Of a stretch of 64,000 nucleotides of DNA, positions 51,927 through 60,473 are shown piece after piece (within the stretch, counting starts at the first letter, position 1; each line of letters begins with the position of its first letter). Position numbers and translations under genes: made by a program. The notes beneath the pieces were generated by a model. The model did no database searches. It was not told the origin of the DNA and was given only the letters and a program-made list of their open reading frames with translations. The DNA comes from Bacteroides sp. 51 (GTDB taxonomy: Bacteria > Bacteroidota > Bacteroidia > Bacteroidales > Bacteroidaceae), in contig NZ_QVMI01000006.1 of NCBI RefSeq assembly GCF_010500965.1, positions 206,020-270,019 of the forward strand, given 5' to 3'.

Positions 51927-52751
51927 ATGGAACTTTTACAATATACATTCTTTCAACACGCTTTACTGGGAGGTCTTCTGGCGAGCATAGCCTGTGGCAT
52001 AATCGGAACTTATATCGTTACCCGCCGATTGGTTTTTATTAGTGGAGGCATTACTCATGCCTCGTTTGGGGGAATCGGTATTGGTTTGTTTGCCGGGATT
52101 TCGCCCATTCTTTCGGCTGCTGTTTTCTCCGTTCTTTCGGCTTTCGGGGTGGAGTGGCTGAGTAAGCGGAGCGATATGCGCGAAGACTCTGCTATTGCTG
52201 TGTTTTGGACGCTGGGCATGGCCATCGGTATTATCTTTACTTTCCTTTCGCCCGGTTTCGCTCCCGATTTATCTGCTTTTCTTTTTGGGAATATCCTTAC
52301 GATAACGCAAGTCGATTTGTTGATACTCGGGGTGCTTTCCGTATTGCTCATTATATTCTTTACCTTGTTTATCCATCCCATTATCTATGTTGCATTTGAT
52401 CGTGAATTTGCCCGTTCGCAAGGCATTCCGGTTGCTGTGTTCGAGTATCTTTTGATGATGTTCATTGCTTTGACCATTGTTTCCTGTTTGCGTATGGTAG
52501 GTATTGTGCTTGCTATCTCGCTCTTAACCATTCCACAAATGACTGCTAATTTGTTTACTTATAATTTCAAGAAAATAATCTGGCTGTCTATTGGTTTCGG
52601 TTTCCTCGGTTGCTTGGGCGGGTTGTTTATTTCCTATTTCCTGAATGTACCCTCCGGGGCGTCTATTATATTTTTCTCTATCATTATTTACCTGATTAGT
52701 AAGTTGGCGGCAAGGGCGACAAGGGTGGCAAGGTGCCGCTGCCAGGTTTAA
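51927..52751 (+). CDS. ZnuB/MntB-family metal ABC transporter permease
   Basis: About 274 residues from the ATG at 51927; the frame opens at a GTG nine bases earlier. Seven or eight helices: MELLQYTFFQHALLGGLLAS, TRRLVFISGGITHASFGGIG, and SCLRMVGIVLAISLLTIPQM, the ABC-3 signature set. It would form the inner-membrane channel for Zn or Mn. No ATPase or binding-protein gene is adjacent, so they must be elsewhere. The C-terminal AARATRVARCRCQV and stop come from the repeat at 52706-52751 instead of a normal helix end. Confidence 0.88.
   Translation: MELLQYTFFQHALLGGLLASIACGIIGTYIVTRRLVFISGGITHASFGGIGIGLFAGISPILSAAVFSVLSAFGVEWLSKRSDMREDSAIAVFWTLGMAIGIIFTFLSPGFAPDLSAFLFGNILTITQVDLLILGVLSVLLIIFFTLFIHPIIYVAFDREFARSQGIPVAVFEYLLMMFIALTIVSCLRMVGIVLAISLLTIPQMTANLFTYNFKKIIWLSIGFGFLGCLGGLFISYFLNVPSGASIIFFSIIIYLISKLAARATRVARCRCQV
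52706..52751 (+). repeat. Dispersed repeat supplying the permease C-terminus and stop (copy d)
   Basis: GGCGGCAAGGGCGACAAG then GGTGGCAAGGTGCC, GCTGCCAGGTTTAA. The last eight codons read VARCRCQV-stop, the same frame as VARCHSRV-stop at 2511. GGYGRCAAGG occurs in the element more than once. Confidence 0.75.
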
Positions 52752-52795
52752 AAGAAAAATGAATAAAATAATCTGCATTAATCCGTATTTCATAT

Positions 52796-53221
52796 ATGAA
52801 AATAAAGATTGAATCCTTAGAACAAATACATGAAGTAGCCCGTCAGTTTATTGCTGAGATTGGCGATCATTCGGTTTTTGCCTTATACGGTAAAATGGGA
52901 GCCGGCAAAACAACCTTCATCAAGGCTGTTTGCGAAGAACTCGGTGTAACGGATGTTATTAATTCGCCTACGTTTGCCATTGTCAATGAATACCGTTCCG
53001 ACACGACCGGCGAACTAATCTATCATTTCGATTTCTATCGGATTAAGAAACTTGAAGAAGTGTACGATATGGGCTATGAAGATTACTTCTATAGCGGTGC
53101 CCTGTGTTTCATCGAGTGGCCCGAATTAGTCGAAGAGCTTTTGCCGGGTGATGCCGTAAAAGTAACCATTGAAGAAATAGAAGACGGTACGAGGGAATTA
53201 AGAGTAATGAGTTATGAGTAA
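52796..53221 (+). CDS. tsaE: tRNA threonylcarbamoyladenosine biosynthesis ATPase TsaE
   Basis: 141 residues. P-loop [18 protein letters not shown] and the switch-like [10 protein letters not shown] are diagnostic, as is the C-terminal [13 protein letters not shown]. TsaE drives the TsaB-TsaD complex that adds t6A37 to ANN-reading tRNAs. The last residues, RVMSYE and the stop, are read from the first units of the GAGTAATGAGT repeat (53203 on), so the tail is recent or variable. Confidence 0.95.
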   Translation: MKIKIESLEQIHEVARQFIAEIGDHSVFALYGKMGAGKTTFIKAVCEELGVTDVINSPTFAIVNEYRSDTTGELIYHFDFYRIKKLEEVYDMGYEDYFYSGALCFIEWPELVEELLPGDAVKVTIEEIEDGTRELRVMSYE

Positions 53222-53322
53222 TGAGTTTTGAGTAATGAGTAATGAGTTTTGAGTAATGAGTAATGAGTTTTGAGTTACGATGCCGCATGGTAACTTTCAA
53301 CTTTCAACTTTCAATTTTCAAC
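53203..53322. repeat. Tandem-repeat element with CCGCATGG core (copy 2)
   Basis: The left half has about three copies of a 21-base unit built from TAATGAGTTTTGAG (53203-53277). Then comes the core GATGCCGCATGG (53279-53290). The right half has TAACTTTCAACTTTCAAC-type units (53291-53322). The two halves are opposite in strand composition: the left is G/A-rich with T, the right C/T-rich with A. The core matches the elements at 13731 and 53537. Confidence 0.8.
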
Positions 53323-53326
53323 TAAT

Positions 53327-53545
53327 ATGTCTGGACACTATTTCGTACAAGGACTGTTTGTAGTAGCTGGTATTGTTACAATATTGGCTTCTTTATTGGA
53401 TTGGGACTGGTTTTTCAAGGCACGTAACGCGCAGCTTATTGTACGTAATGTAGGTAGGCCCCGCGCCCGTTTGTTCTATGGCGTTCTGGGTGTGATACTT
53501 ATTTGTATGGCCATTTACTTTTATATTCAAGTAGCTGGAAGCTAG
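53327..53545 (+). CDS. Imm17-like small membrane protein
   Basis: 72 residues with two helices (FVQGLFVVAGIVTILASLLD and FYGVLGVILICMAIYFYIQ) around WDWFFKARNAQLIVRNVGRP. The WFF...R loop resembles the Imm17 family, named for toxin immunity, though stand-alone housekeeping relatives are frequent in Bacteroidales. No toxin gene is adjacent. The stop and the last residues (VAGS) fall at the left edge of the palindromic element at 53537. Start chosen as the ATG right after the previous repeat. Confidence 0.6.
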   Translation: MSGHYFVQGLFVVAGIVTILASLLDWDWFFKARNAQLIVRNVGRPRARLFYGVLGVILICMAIYFYIQVAGS

Positions 53546-53624
53546 AAGCTAGTAGTTAGGTAAGCGGTATGATACCGCATGGATAAAGATAAAACCTGAC
53601 TACTAACTTCTAACTTCTAGCTCC
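53537..53624. repeat. Palindromic intergenic element with CCGCATGG core (copy 3)
   Basis: Left arm GGAAGCTAGAAGCTAG then TAGTTAGGT pairs with right arm ACCTGACTACTAACTTC then TTCTAGCTCC. The centre is GCGGTATGATACCGCATGG followed by ATAAAGATAAA, almost the centre of the element at 13731. It abuts the Imm17-like stop and ends just before surE. Confidence 0.85.
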
Positions 53625-53642
53625 TTAAAAAACATAAACCAC

Positions 53643-54404
53643 ATGGAGAATAAGAAGCCGCTGATACTCATATCCAATGACGATGGAGTATCGGCCAAAG
53701 GAATAAATGAAATCATACGTTTTTTGCGCCCGCTGGGAGAGTTGGTTGTTATGGCTCCCGATTCGGCTCGTTCGGGCAATGGCTGTGCACTGTCGGTAAC
53801 CCAGCCGGTGTTCTATGAATTGATATCCGAAGAGCCGGATTTGAAAATCTACTCCTGTACCGGAACCCCGGCCGATTGTGTAAAGCTGGCATATAATACG
53901 GTACTCGATAGGGAGCCCGATCTGGTTGTCGGTGGTATTAATCATGGAGATAACTCGGGCACGAACGTTCATTATTCGGGCACTATGGGAGTGGCCATCG
54001 AGGGTTGCCTGAAAGGTACTCCTTCCATTGGCTTTTCGCTTTGCGATCATGCTCCTGATGCCGATTTCCAACCGTTAGAGAAGTATATACAGCAAATTGT
54101 TTCTACCGTGTTGGGGTATGGACTTCCTTCGCGTACTTGCCTGAATGTAAACTTCCCTATGGGCGAAATTAAAGGCATTAAAGTTTGCGAGCAAGCCGTA
54201 GGACAGTGGCAAAAGGAGTGGGAACCTTGTCCCCGGAGAGGCGCTTCCAATCACTTCTGGCTCACCGGAGAGTTTGTCAACCTGGAACCGGATAATGAGA
54301 AAACCGATAACTGGGCGTTGGCCAATGGCTATGCAGCCATTACGCCTATCACTGTCGATATGACCGATTACTCGTTTATTGATATCTTAAAAGAGCGTTT
54401 ATGA
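53643..54404 (+). CDS. surE: 5'/3'-nucleotidase SurE
   Basis: 253 residues. [14 protein letters not shown] carries the metal-binding Asp pair, [16 protein letters not shown] and [10 protein letters not shown] follow, and [20 protein letters not shown] is the family signature. It dephosphorylates nucleoside monophosphates and short polyphosphates. The last base pair of codons overlaps lpxB (ATGA), so the two are coupled; SurE-LpxB is a usual Bacteroidetes pair. Confidence 0.95.
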   Translation: MENKKPLILISNDDGVSAKGINEIIRFLRPLGELVVMAPDSARSGNGCALSVTQPVFYELISEEPDLKIYSCTGTPADCVKLAYNTVLDREPDLVVGGINHGDNSGTNVHYSGTMGVAIEGCLKGTPSIGFSLCDHAPDADFQPLEKYIQQIVSTVLGYGLPSRTCLNVNFPMGEIKGIKVCEQAVGQWQKEWEPCPRRGASNHFWLTGEFVNLEPDNEKTDNWALANGYAAITPITVDMTDYSFIDILKERL

Positions 54405-55537
54405 AGTATTATCTCATAGTAGGAGAGGCTTCAGGAGATTTGCATGCCTCTCATCTGATGGCGGCTTTAAAGCAGGAAGACCCGCAGGCCGAGTTTCGCT
54501 TTTTCGGCGGAGATATGATGGCAGCCGTTGGTGGTACGATGGTGAAACATTATCGCGAGCTGGCGTACATGGGTTTCATTCCTGTGCTTTTGCACCTGCG
54601 TACCATCTTTGCTAATATGAAGCGTTGCAAAGAAGATATTGCAGCCTGGAGTCCGGATGTGGTAATCCTGGTCGATTATCCGGGGTTTAACCTGGATATC
54701 GCCAAGTTCGTGCATGGGCAGACTAAGATTCCGGTATATTATTACATCTCTCCTAAAATCTGGGCCTGGAAGGAGTACCGCATCAAGAACATCAAGCGCG
54801 ATGTAGACGAACTTTTCTCTATCCTGCCCTTTGAGGTTGAATTCTATAATAAACACAATTACCCGATCCATTATGTAGGCAATCCTACCGTAGATGAGGT
54901 GGCTGCATTCCAGGCTGAGCATGCAAAGTCAATGCCTTATGCAGTGGCGGGCAAGAACCTCCTCGATAAGCCGATTATTGCTTTATTGGCGGGTAGCCGT
55001 AAGCAAGAAATCAAAGATAACCTGCCCCGTATGATTCAGGCGGCATCCGGTTTCGCTTCACACCAGTTGGTGATTGCCGGCGCGCCGGGCATTTCTCCTG
55101 AGTATTACAACCGGTTTATAGGTAATGCCGATGTCCAGATTATCTTTGGGCAAACGTATCGCCTTCTGCAACATGCCGACGCTGCGCTGGTTACCTCGGG
55201 TACGGCTACTTTGGAGGCTGCTCTTTTCCGCGTGCCGCAAGCAGTGTGTTACTATGCGCCTATCGGAAGGGTTATGTCTTTCTTGCGTAAGCTCATTCTT
55301 AAGGTGAAGTATATTTCATTGGTTAACCTCATTGCCGATCGCGAAGTAGTCCGCGAGTTAGTTGCCCACACCATGACTATCGAAAATATGCGTGCCGAAC
55401 TGGAACGGTTATTGAATGATACGGCTTACCGCAATCAAATGCTGGATGGGTATGAAGATATGGCTACACGCCTTGGCAGTCCCGGCGCTCCGATGCGCGC
55501 GGCAAAGGAGATGATAAAGCTGCTATCGTCAGAGTAA
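54401..55537 (+). CDS. lpxB: Lipid-A-disaccharide synthase LpxB
   Basis: 378 residues. [16 protein letters not shown] and [12 protein letters not shown] are the N-terminal signature; [17 protein letters not shown] and [15 protein letters not shown] follow. [18 protein letters not shown] and [15 protein letters not shown] form the nucleotide-sugar site. It joins UDP-diacylglucosamine and lipid X to make the lipid A disaccharide at the inner membrane, so the organism makes LPS. Its stop touches the 3' end of the convergent remnant at 55538. Confidence 0.96.
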   Translation: MKYYLIVGEASGDLHASHLMAALKQEDPQAEFRFFGGDMMAAVGGTMVKHYRELAYMGFIPVLLHLRTIFANMKRCKEDIAAWSPDVVILVDYPGFNLDIAKFVHGQTKIPVYYYISPKIWAWKEYRIKNIKRDVDELFSILPFEVEFYNKHNYPIHYVGNPTVDEVAAFQAEHAKSMPYAVAGKNLLDKPIIALLAGSRKQEIKDNLPRMIQAASGFASHQLVIAGAPGISPEYYNRFIGNADVQIIFGQTYRLLQHADAALVTSGTATLEAALFRVPQAVCYYAPIGRVMSFLRKLILKVKYISLVNLIADREVVRELVAHTMTIENMRAELERLLNDTAYRNQMLDGYEDMATRLGSPGAPMRAAKEMIKLLSSE

Positions 55538-55939
55538 TTACTCCTCCACCTCATCGTCGGTCACATCAGTGTAAAAAGGAATCAGGAATTCCTGAAATCC
55601 ATAACGCACTTCATCATTGGGGAATCCCAGGGTGTAAAGCTCAAACGTATTATCGTAATCTTTGATGGTAAGATAACCACTTTGGTAAATCATCGGAAGT
55701 GGGTTTCGCACGTCTACACGATATTCAGAAAAGGCTCGTGCTCCAACCTGTACTCCGTCAATAAGTAACCGCAGGTCATAGTCACTTTCTTTGAGTAGCT
55801 CTACCAAGTAAGTCGACGTGCCTGTAGCGAACCAATAATAAGTAAATTCTCCCGATTTCAAAGTATTTAGTACACTGAATGGGTTGAACATACCTTCGGC
55901 AAATTCGCAGAAATGGTATCCATCGTATGAAACGGTCAT
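55538..55939 (-). pseudogene. Internal fragment of an AAA-ATPase / PDDEXK_9-type protein
   Basis: 133 residues matching only the middle of the large ATP-binding proteins abundant in Bacteroidales (normally over 500 residues). YDGYHFCEFAEGMFNPFSVL, YYWFATGTSTYLVELL and IYQSGYLTIKDYDNTFELY are the linker between the P-loop part and the nuclease-like part. There is no Walker A and no PD-(D/E)XK catalytic motif. The reading stops right at the lpxB stop. This is a relic, probably left by deletion at both ends, and is unlikely to be functional. Confidence 0.75.
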
Positions 55940-55980
55940 TTTATCTACTGTCTCATTGAACGAGCCCCCTTGTATTCAAA

Positions 55981-56014
55981 GAACCCCCTATTGCCACGCT
56001 TGGCATAGGGGTTC
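55981..56014 (-). terminator. Terminator hairpin at the end of the fimbrial operon
   Basis: GAACCCC.TAT and ATAGGGGTTC pair with inner TGCCA/TGGCA. On the minus strand it is followed by TTTGAA. It lies about 190 bases after the last fimbrial gene. Confidence 0.55.
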
Positions 56015-56200
56015 TAGCAACAAAACAACTTAGTGGAGGAAAATCGTGATATCACATCATGGATTGCCTCATGCTAACACGACAATTTTGAGTAGAGTTT
56101 CTTCAACTATTTCTCAACTCATTTTCTTTGTTTGTTATACCTTGCAGCATGGGCGATAGCAGCAAAGCCATTTCTTTGATAATTATCTTTCATTGCAACG

Positions 56201-56785
56201 TTAATCGGTAACTTCCCGGACACAACGAATCCGGTGCAGCTTCACTTTATCATCGTTGTTCGTGATACCCTGCAAGAAATGATGTATATAACTCAACGAC
56301 GTTGTCGCTTCCGTCGCGCTCCAATAATGCGACCCATCGAATGCTGTTCCCCCTACGGCTACAAGCAGTACATCCAACGCGGGTCGGAAAACGCTTATTA
56401 GTTGCAACTCTCGCTGAGTCGGTAGTCGCCAGCCGGTACCATTATGGCTTACATTCTTGCAGAAGTTAAAGGCATCCGCCCAGTTAAGCGTAGTACCTGC
56501 ACTGCCGATCGTACCGTTGCCAGTCAAATCATGCGGAGCAATCTCCAGTTTCTGATATAGTGTCGCATTGATACTGCCATCGGCTTGGTTATCAAGCAAT
56601 AGATTGCTCAATCCGACAGTACCTGTCCATGTTTTGGGTGTATTCGTTACCGCACGCCGAGGCATTCCGGTACCTGGTGTCAAATCGAGAATCACCTTGC
56701 TAGCATCTTTATATGCCTCTTGAGCCATCACCCCTGCCGGAATCATAAGACTAACCGACAGTATCATTATTAAAATATGCTTCAT
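56201..56785 (-). CDS. Small secreted protein with a C-type-lectin-like (DUF1566/Fib_succ_major) domain
   Basis: 194 residues. Signal peptide ILIMILSVSLMIPAGVMAQ. The DUF1566 domain occupies about 100-190: ADAFNFCKNVSHNGTGWRLP, then HYWSATEATTSLSYIH and the closing KLHRIRCVREVTD. It follows the 908-residue-frame fimbrial protein by 18 bases on the same strand and has the same C-terminal fold, so it is probably a second tip or accessory adhesin. It has no lipobox, unlike its neighbours. Confidence 0.75.
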   Translation of the reverse strand: MKHILIMILSVSLMIPAGVMAQEAYKDASKVILDLTPGTGMPRRAVTNTPKTWTGTVGLSNLLLDNQADGSINATLYQKLEIAPHDLTGNGTIGSAGTTLNWADAFNFCKNVSHNGTGWRLPTQRELQLISVFRPALDVLLVAVGGTAFDGSHYWSATEATTSLSYIHHFLQGITNNDDKVKLHRIRCVREVTD

Positions 56786-56803
56786 TTTTCTTTTTTTTAA
56801 TCG

Positions 56804-59479
56804 TTAATCAATTTCCCATACACAACGCACTACCGATGATCCATTCGTCATCTGTATAACAGAATTTGCGCCTCCTAATGGCATATATACATATACATAT
56901 AGACCACCTCCTTGTTCTGAAGAGGTCCAATAGCTACTATTATTCAGGGGACTTTTAAAGCTATTTCTCACCGCATTAACAGCAGCAAATTGCGTATTCG
57001 CAGGCAAGTACCATTTGTAGTCCGAATGTTCCACATCATTTATATTCTCGTAATTTTCATTCTTATGGAAACACGTTCTAACTGCTGTCATCCTGCCACT
57101 AAACAAGCCCTGTAGCTTATAAGTGTTATTCTTGCCATTCCGGAATCTCGTATCATCCTTTATTTGCAATGCCGTAGTACTTGTAGCCCATTGTATCGCT
57201 ACTGTTTCGTCCTCGCTCTGAATAAAGAGTGGACGAGTAAACTTATAATGGCCTGAACCTGTAGAAGTTTCTTTTAGCTCTCCACCGAAATAACCTACAT
57301 AATAGATACCGGCAATCTCTGCCGTAATGGTTATCGTCTTCGTTGATTTATCTGTTTGGTTTTCGAATGTAATCATTGCTTCACATCCGATTTTACTATA
57401 GTCTTTGGCAGCCATTGTAAAGGACACCACGTCTCCTTCGCCAGTATTATAACCTCCGGTTTTACCATTCAACTGCTGTACATTCTGGATAATTCCATCA
57501 GGATCTTCTACTATTATTTTCCAACCATAGTTGGCTCTCACCTTGAAACTTTTTACTGCTCCATCCAGCGGATAAGATTCTTCGGCATCCGTCCGCAGTG
57601 CATAGTTAATATGTCTGACGAAAATGCTACTCGATATATTTGAGACACCATCAGTGGCTGTAAATTCGAGTTTCGACGTTCTGTCCTGGAACGGGTTTTC
57701 ATCCAGGTTAGCCGGCAGAGTCGGTTTTATCGAATAGGAAATTGTTCCCGTACCGCCATTGCCATTGGTTACAGTTCCCGTTGCCGGTGCACCAGCATCC
57801 GAAGGGAAGGCATAGGAGCCTACCACCGTATTACTAATATTCATATCGACATCCTTCGGTTGCCAATTTACTGTAAGTACCTGTTCATCGGGCAGCGAAC
57901 CTTCATTGCTCACAAATAACATTTCCGCCTGGGCCGGCTGACCATCAACCAGTAACTGCACATCCAACGGTTCGACAAGCGATTGATCCACCTTCACCGC
58001 ATAACGCAACCTGCCGGCAGCAATCCATATAATCGCACTTCGGTCCTTCGTACCGTCGTTTTTTTCCACAGTAACCAACGCTTTTGTTTTATTGTTTGCC
58101 GCACCTTTATTGGGTGTAAGTGCAACCCACGTTACATTTTTCTCCTCATCTGTTGCATCCACTATTTTTTCCACATACCACCCTGATTTACCATTCGTGG
58201 CGGTGGTTGTATAATCAGTTTGCACATAGAATACATTATCACTTTGTTCGGTGTCTATCTTATTGCTGCCAAATGAGAATTCCCCCTGACTCACGGCCAG
58301 CATATTCTGCCCATCGAAAACGATATTACCCATATCGGCTTGGTTCCATGGCAAAACATTGGCCTCAATATTGATAGGTTCGCTTTTGAATGCGGTTTCC
58401 GGATCGTCGTAGCCTGGGCCTGACACGCTTGTTATGTTGAACACATATTGGTGGTTGCGCAGGACATCAAGATATGTCTTTGTTTCGCCCGATTTGCTAA
58501 AGAAATCTATACGGTAGTAGTAGGTTTTGGAATCATAAACGCCACCCACTACAAGGCATGTGCGGTTCAGTAAACCTTTTGCGTTTTTATGTTTTTTGCT
58601 TTCATCATCCCCTTCAGTATCCGTATGGTTTTCGGCTTCAAATATATATATCTCGCCTACACAATTATTACCGGTTGTATTGATCTCGGTTTTATTATCT
58701 TCATTATTATAAACGAGTGGCCCTTTGGTAAGTGTAGCCGCTGAAGGAACAGTAGGCACGGTGACTTTCTCCTCGCCTTTACTCCATGCCGTAGTGGCCG
58801 GTGCCACAGTCCCATGCGTATTGTAATTATACACACGAACACTGGTCAATTCGAAGGTACTTTTGCCTACCGCCGCGTCTACCTTTACATCTACCCTGGC
58901 CAGCATACGGGTGAGCGGAACCGCATTCGTTCCGGTCAGGTCGGTTTGGTCGTTGATCGTTTTAGGGCCTATATCCCCCCACATAGGCATGGGTTCGTAG
59001 CCTGTCGCTGTTTTAGTGGCGATCCATTTGCCACCGGCAGGCATCTCTTTTATCAGCGCGGCTAGTGCTTCGTCTTTTGTTTGTCCTTTATGTGTTGTGG
59101 CGGCCACGATCCCATGTGCATTAGCGATGATGGCTAAATCATAATTTCCCTGTTTGAGTTCTACTGTAAACGTCTTTTTTTTGCTGTCAGTTTTGTCGGT
59201 TTCAATACTTCCTTTACATTCTGCCGTATATGCAAGACCGCCTCCGCTTCCCTGATTAAATACCAATACGTCGATCTCGGTTACCTCGTTTTCGTCCTTT
59301 TCCTCCAGTGCCCGTGTAGCGGGGGTGTTTGCTCCCGGTAGCTGAATAGCGAATTTCACCCGTACATCACCGTCGGTTTTCGGGGCATTTTCGTTGTACT
59401 CGTCTGTACACGCCGCGAGTGCTAACAGCATGATGGCGGTTAACAGCCTGAGCATACTTTTTCTTCCGTTAAATTTCAT
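56804..59479 (-). CDS. Large Mfa/FimA-type fimbrial tip lipoprotein with C-terminal DUF1566 domain
   Basis: About 891 residues from the ATG at 59479-59477 (MKFNGRKSMLRLLTAI), which gives a lipoprotein signal (LLALAAC); the open frame extends to 59530. The fimbrillin-like N-terminal part (about 20-385) includes VRVKFAIQLPG, TEIDVLVFN and NVLPWNQADMGNIV. Several BACON/Ig-like beta repeats follow (about 410-720). A C-terminal domain has KWYLPANTQFAAVNAVRN and SYWTSSEQGGG, ending SSVVRCVWEID. The modular layout suits a tip adhesin at the distal end of the fimbria. It is in the same operon as the Mfa2-like anchor. Confidence 0.8.
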   Translation of the reverse strand: MKFNGRKSMLRLLTAIMLLALAACTDEYNENAPKTDGDVRVKFAIQLPGANTPATRALEEKDENEVTEIDVLVFNQGSGGGLAYTAECKGSIETDKTDSKKKTFTVELKQGNYDLAIIANAHGIVAATTHKGQTKDEALAALIKEMPAGGKWIATKTATGYEPMPMWGDIGPKTINDQTDLTGTNAVPLTRMLARVDVKVDAAVGKSTFELTSVRVYNYNTHGTVAPATTAWSKGEEKVTVPTVPSAATLTKGPLVYNNEDNKTEINTTGNNCVGEIYIFEAENHTDTEGDDESKKHKNAKGLLNRTCLVVGGVYDSKTYYYRIDFFSKSGETKTYLDVLRNHQYVFNITSVSGPGYDDPETAFKSEPINIEANVLPWNQADMGNIVFDGQNMLAVSQGEFSFGSNKIDTEQSDNVFYVQTDYTTTATNGKSGWYVEKIVDATDEEKNVTWVALTPNKGAANNKTKALVTVEKNDGTKDRSAIIWIAAGRLRYAVKVDQSLVEPLDVQLLVDGQPAQAEMLFVSNEGSLPDEQVLTVNWQPKDVDMNISNTVVGSYAFPSDAGAPATGTVTNGNGGTGTISYSIKPTLPANLDENPFQDRTSKLEFTATDGVSNISSSIFVRHINYALRTDAEESYPLDGAVKSFKVRANYGWKIIVEDPDGIIQNVQQLNGKTGGYNTGEGDVVSFTMAAKDYSKIGCEAMITFENQTDKSTKTITITAEIAGIYYVGYFGGELKETSTGSGHYKFTRPLFIQSEDETVAIQWATSTTALQIKDDTRFRNGKNNTYKLQGLFSGRMTAVRTCFHKNENYENINDVEHSDYKWYLPANTQFAAVNAVRNSFKSPLNNSSYWTSSEQGGGLYVYVYMPLGGANSVIQMTNGSSVVRCVWEID

Positions 59480-59513
59480 AACTATATCTGTTTTGATTTT
59501 TTCAACTAGATTC

Positions 59514-60449
59514 TTATAATCCGGTTCCACTACTGCTCCACGTCCAGTCGTCTACCCGTATACCTACCACTGCCCAAGTGTCTTCATCACCGTTGTGTTC
59601 AAGGGTGAACTCCAGTTCGTAGGTATCGTGTTTATCCAGATCCTGCTGTTCATTGTACAGCGGATTCCGCATGATGGTGGGCGTCAGTGCAATGTCGGCC
59701 AACTGCTCGTCGGCTTTTCCGGTTTCCTGTTTGATGATGACCAAATGTAGGTCATCGTCCACCATCAGGCGTTGGGTGGTGAATGCAAAGGGGTACGCAA
59801 CCCGTGTTTTGGCAGGTTGCGGCATATAGGTGTACACGGGCGATCCGCCCGGGTAATTATTTTCGAAGGTATAGTGTCCGTTTGTTCCTGCGATGTAGGC
59901 ATGCAGGTTTACAGACGTGGGGAGGGGCCGGTCGAAGTTCGTAGTTACATTTATGTAGTTGGTATTCTTCATCATATTGATGACTACAATTCCGGTTTCT
60001 TCATTCACGGTCAGCGCGCGACTTCCGTGATAGATGGGTTGGGTGTTGGCTTTTACCACCCCGCCGTTCTCAGGTTTCAGTTTAAGGCGTGCAGTAGATA
60101 GTTTCTCTGTTTCGCTTACTTCAAATTCATCACTGGTATTCATCCAGGCCACCAGGGTATAGTTTCCTTCAGGCAGTGCCATTTTATGTATATAATTCGT
60201 TGCCGCCAATTGTTCCTTGGTCAGGCGTGCGTTGTGTTGCAGTGCACCTGCATCATCATACACATACAGGTCGACGTATTCTACAACCGTGGCAAATACA
60301 TCTGCTCCTGTGGTGTTGATATCGCACCGAAGCAACATGGTTACTTCTCGGGTAACGGGCGTGCAGTCGCTATCTTCTCCCAGGCAACTGCTCAACAGGG
60401 CTATGCTTGCAGCCAGGCAAATATTTATAATCGATCGTATATGTTTCAT
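59514..60449 (-). CDS. FimB/Mfa2-family fimbrial anchor lipoprotein
   Basis: 311 residues. Lipoprotein signal ICLAASIALLSSC, then a FimB/Mfa2 (DUF1812-like) body: EVTMLLRCDINTTGADVFA, VEYVDLYVYDDAG and LPEGNYTLVAWMN in the first domain. A second domain ends WAVVGIRVDDWTWSSSGTGL. In Porphyromonas gingivalis, Mfa2 anchors the short fimbria in the outer membrane and limits its length; the same role is inferred here. It lies between the major subunit and the tip gene. The MITE-like element occupies the gap upstream. Confidence 0.85.
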   Translation of the reverse strand: MKHIRSIINICLAASIALLSSCLGEDSDCTPVTREVTMLLRCDINTTGADVFATVVEYVDLYVYDDAGALQHNARLTKEQLAATNYIHKMALPEGNYTLVAWMNTSDEFEVSETEKLSTARLKLKPENGGVVKANTQPIYHGSRALTVNEETGIVVINMMKNTNYINVTTNFDRPLPTSVNLHAYIAGTNGHYTFENNYPGGSPVYTYMPQPAKTRVAYPFAFTTQRLMVDDDLHLVIIKQETGKADEQLADIALTPTIMRNPLYNEQQDLDKHDTYELEFTLEHNGDEDTWAVVGIRVDDWTWSSSGTGL

Positions 60450-60473
60450 TGTTCTTGTCCTTTAAGAGTTATG

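Noticed and set aside
53203-53322. Coding repeat continuing tsaE
   Set aside because: The TAATGAGT units contain frequent in-frame stops in all plus-strand frames; only the first few codons are translated.
53327-53545. Toxin-immunity pair
   Set aside because: The Imm17-like protein has no toxin neighbour; upstream tsaE and downstream surE are housekeeping genes.
56119-56193. 24-codon minus-strand ORF beginning MKDNYQRNGFAAIA
   Set aside because: Peptide-like composition, but no promoter, homologue or conserved context can be argued; left in the intergenic DNA.
56201-57100. Diversity-generating retroelement target in the DUF1566 C-termini
   Set aside because: No reverse transcriptase, no template repeat and no terminal hairpin after either gene were seen; the two C-termini are not near-identical.
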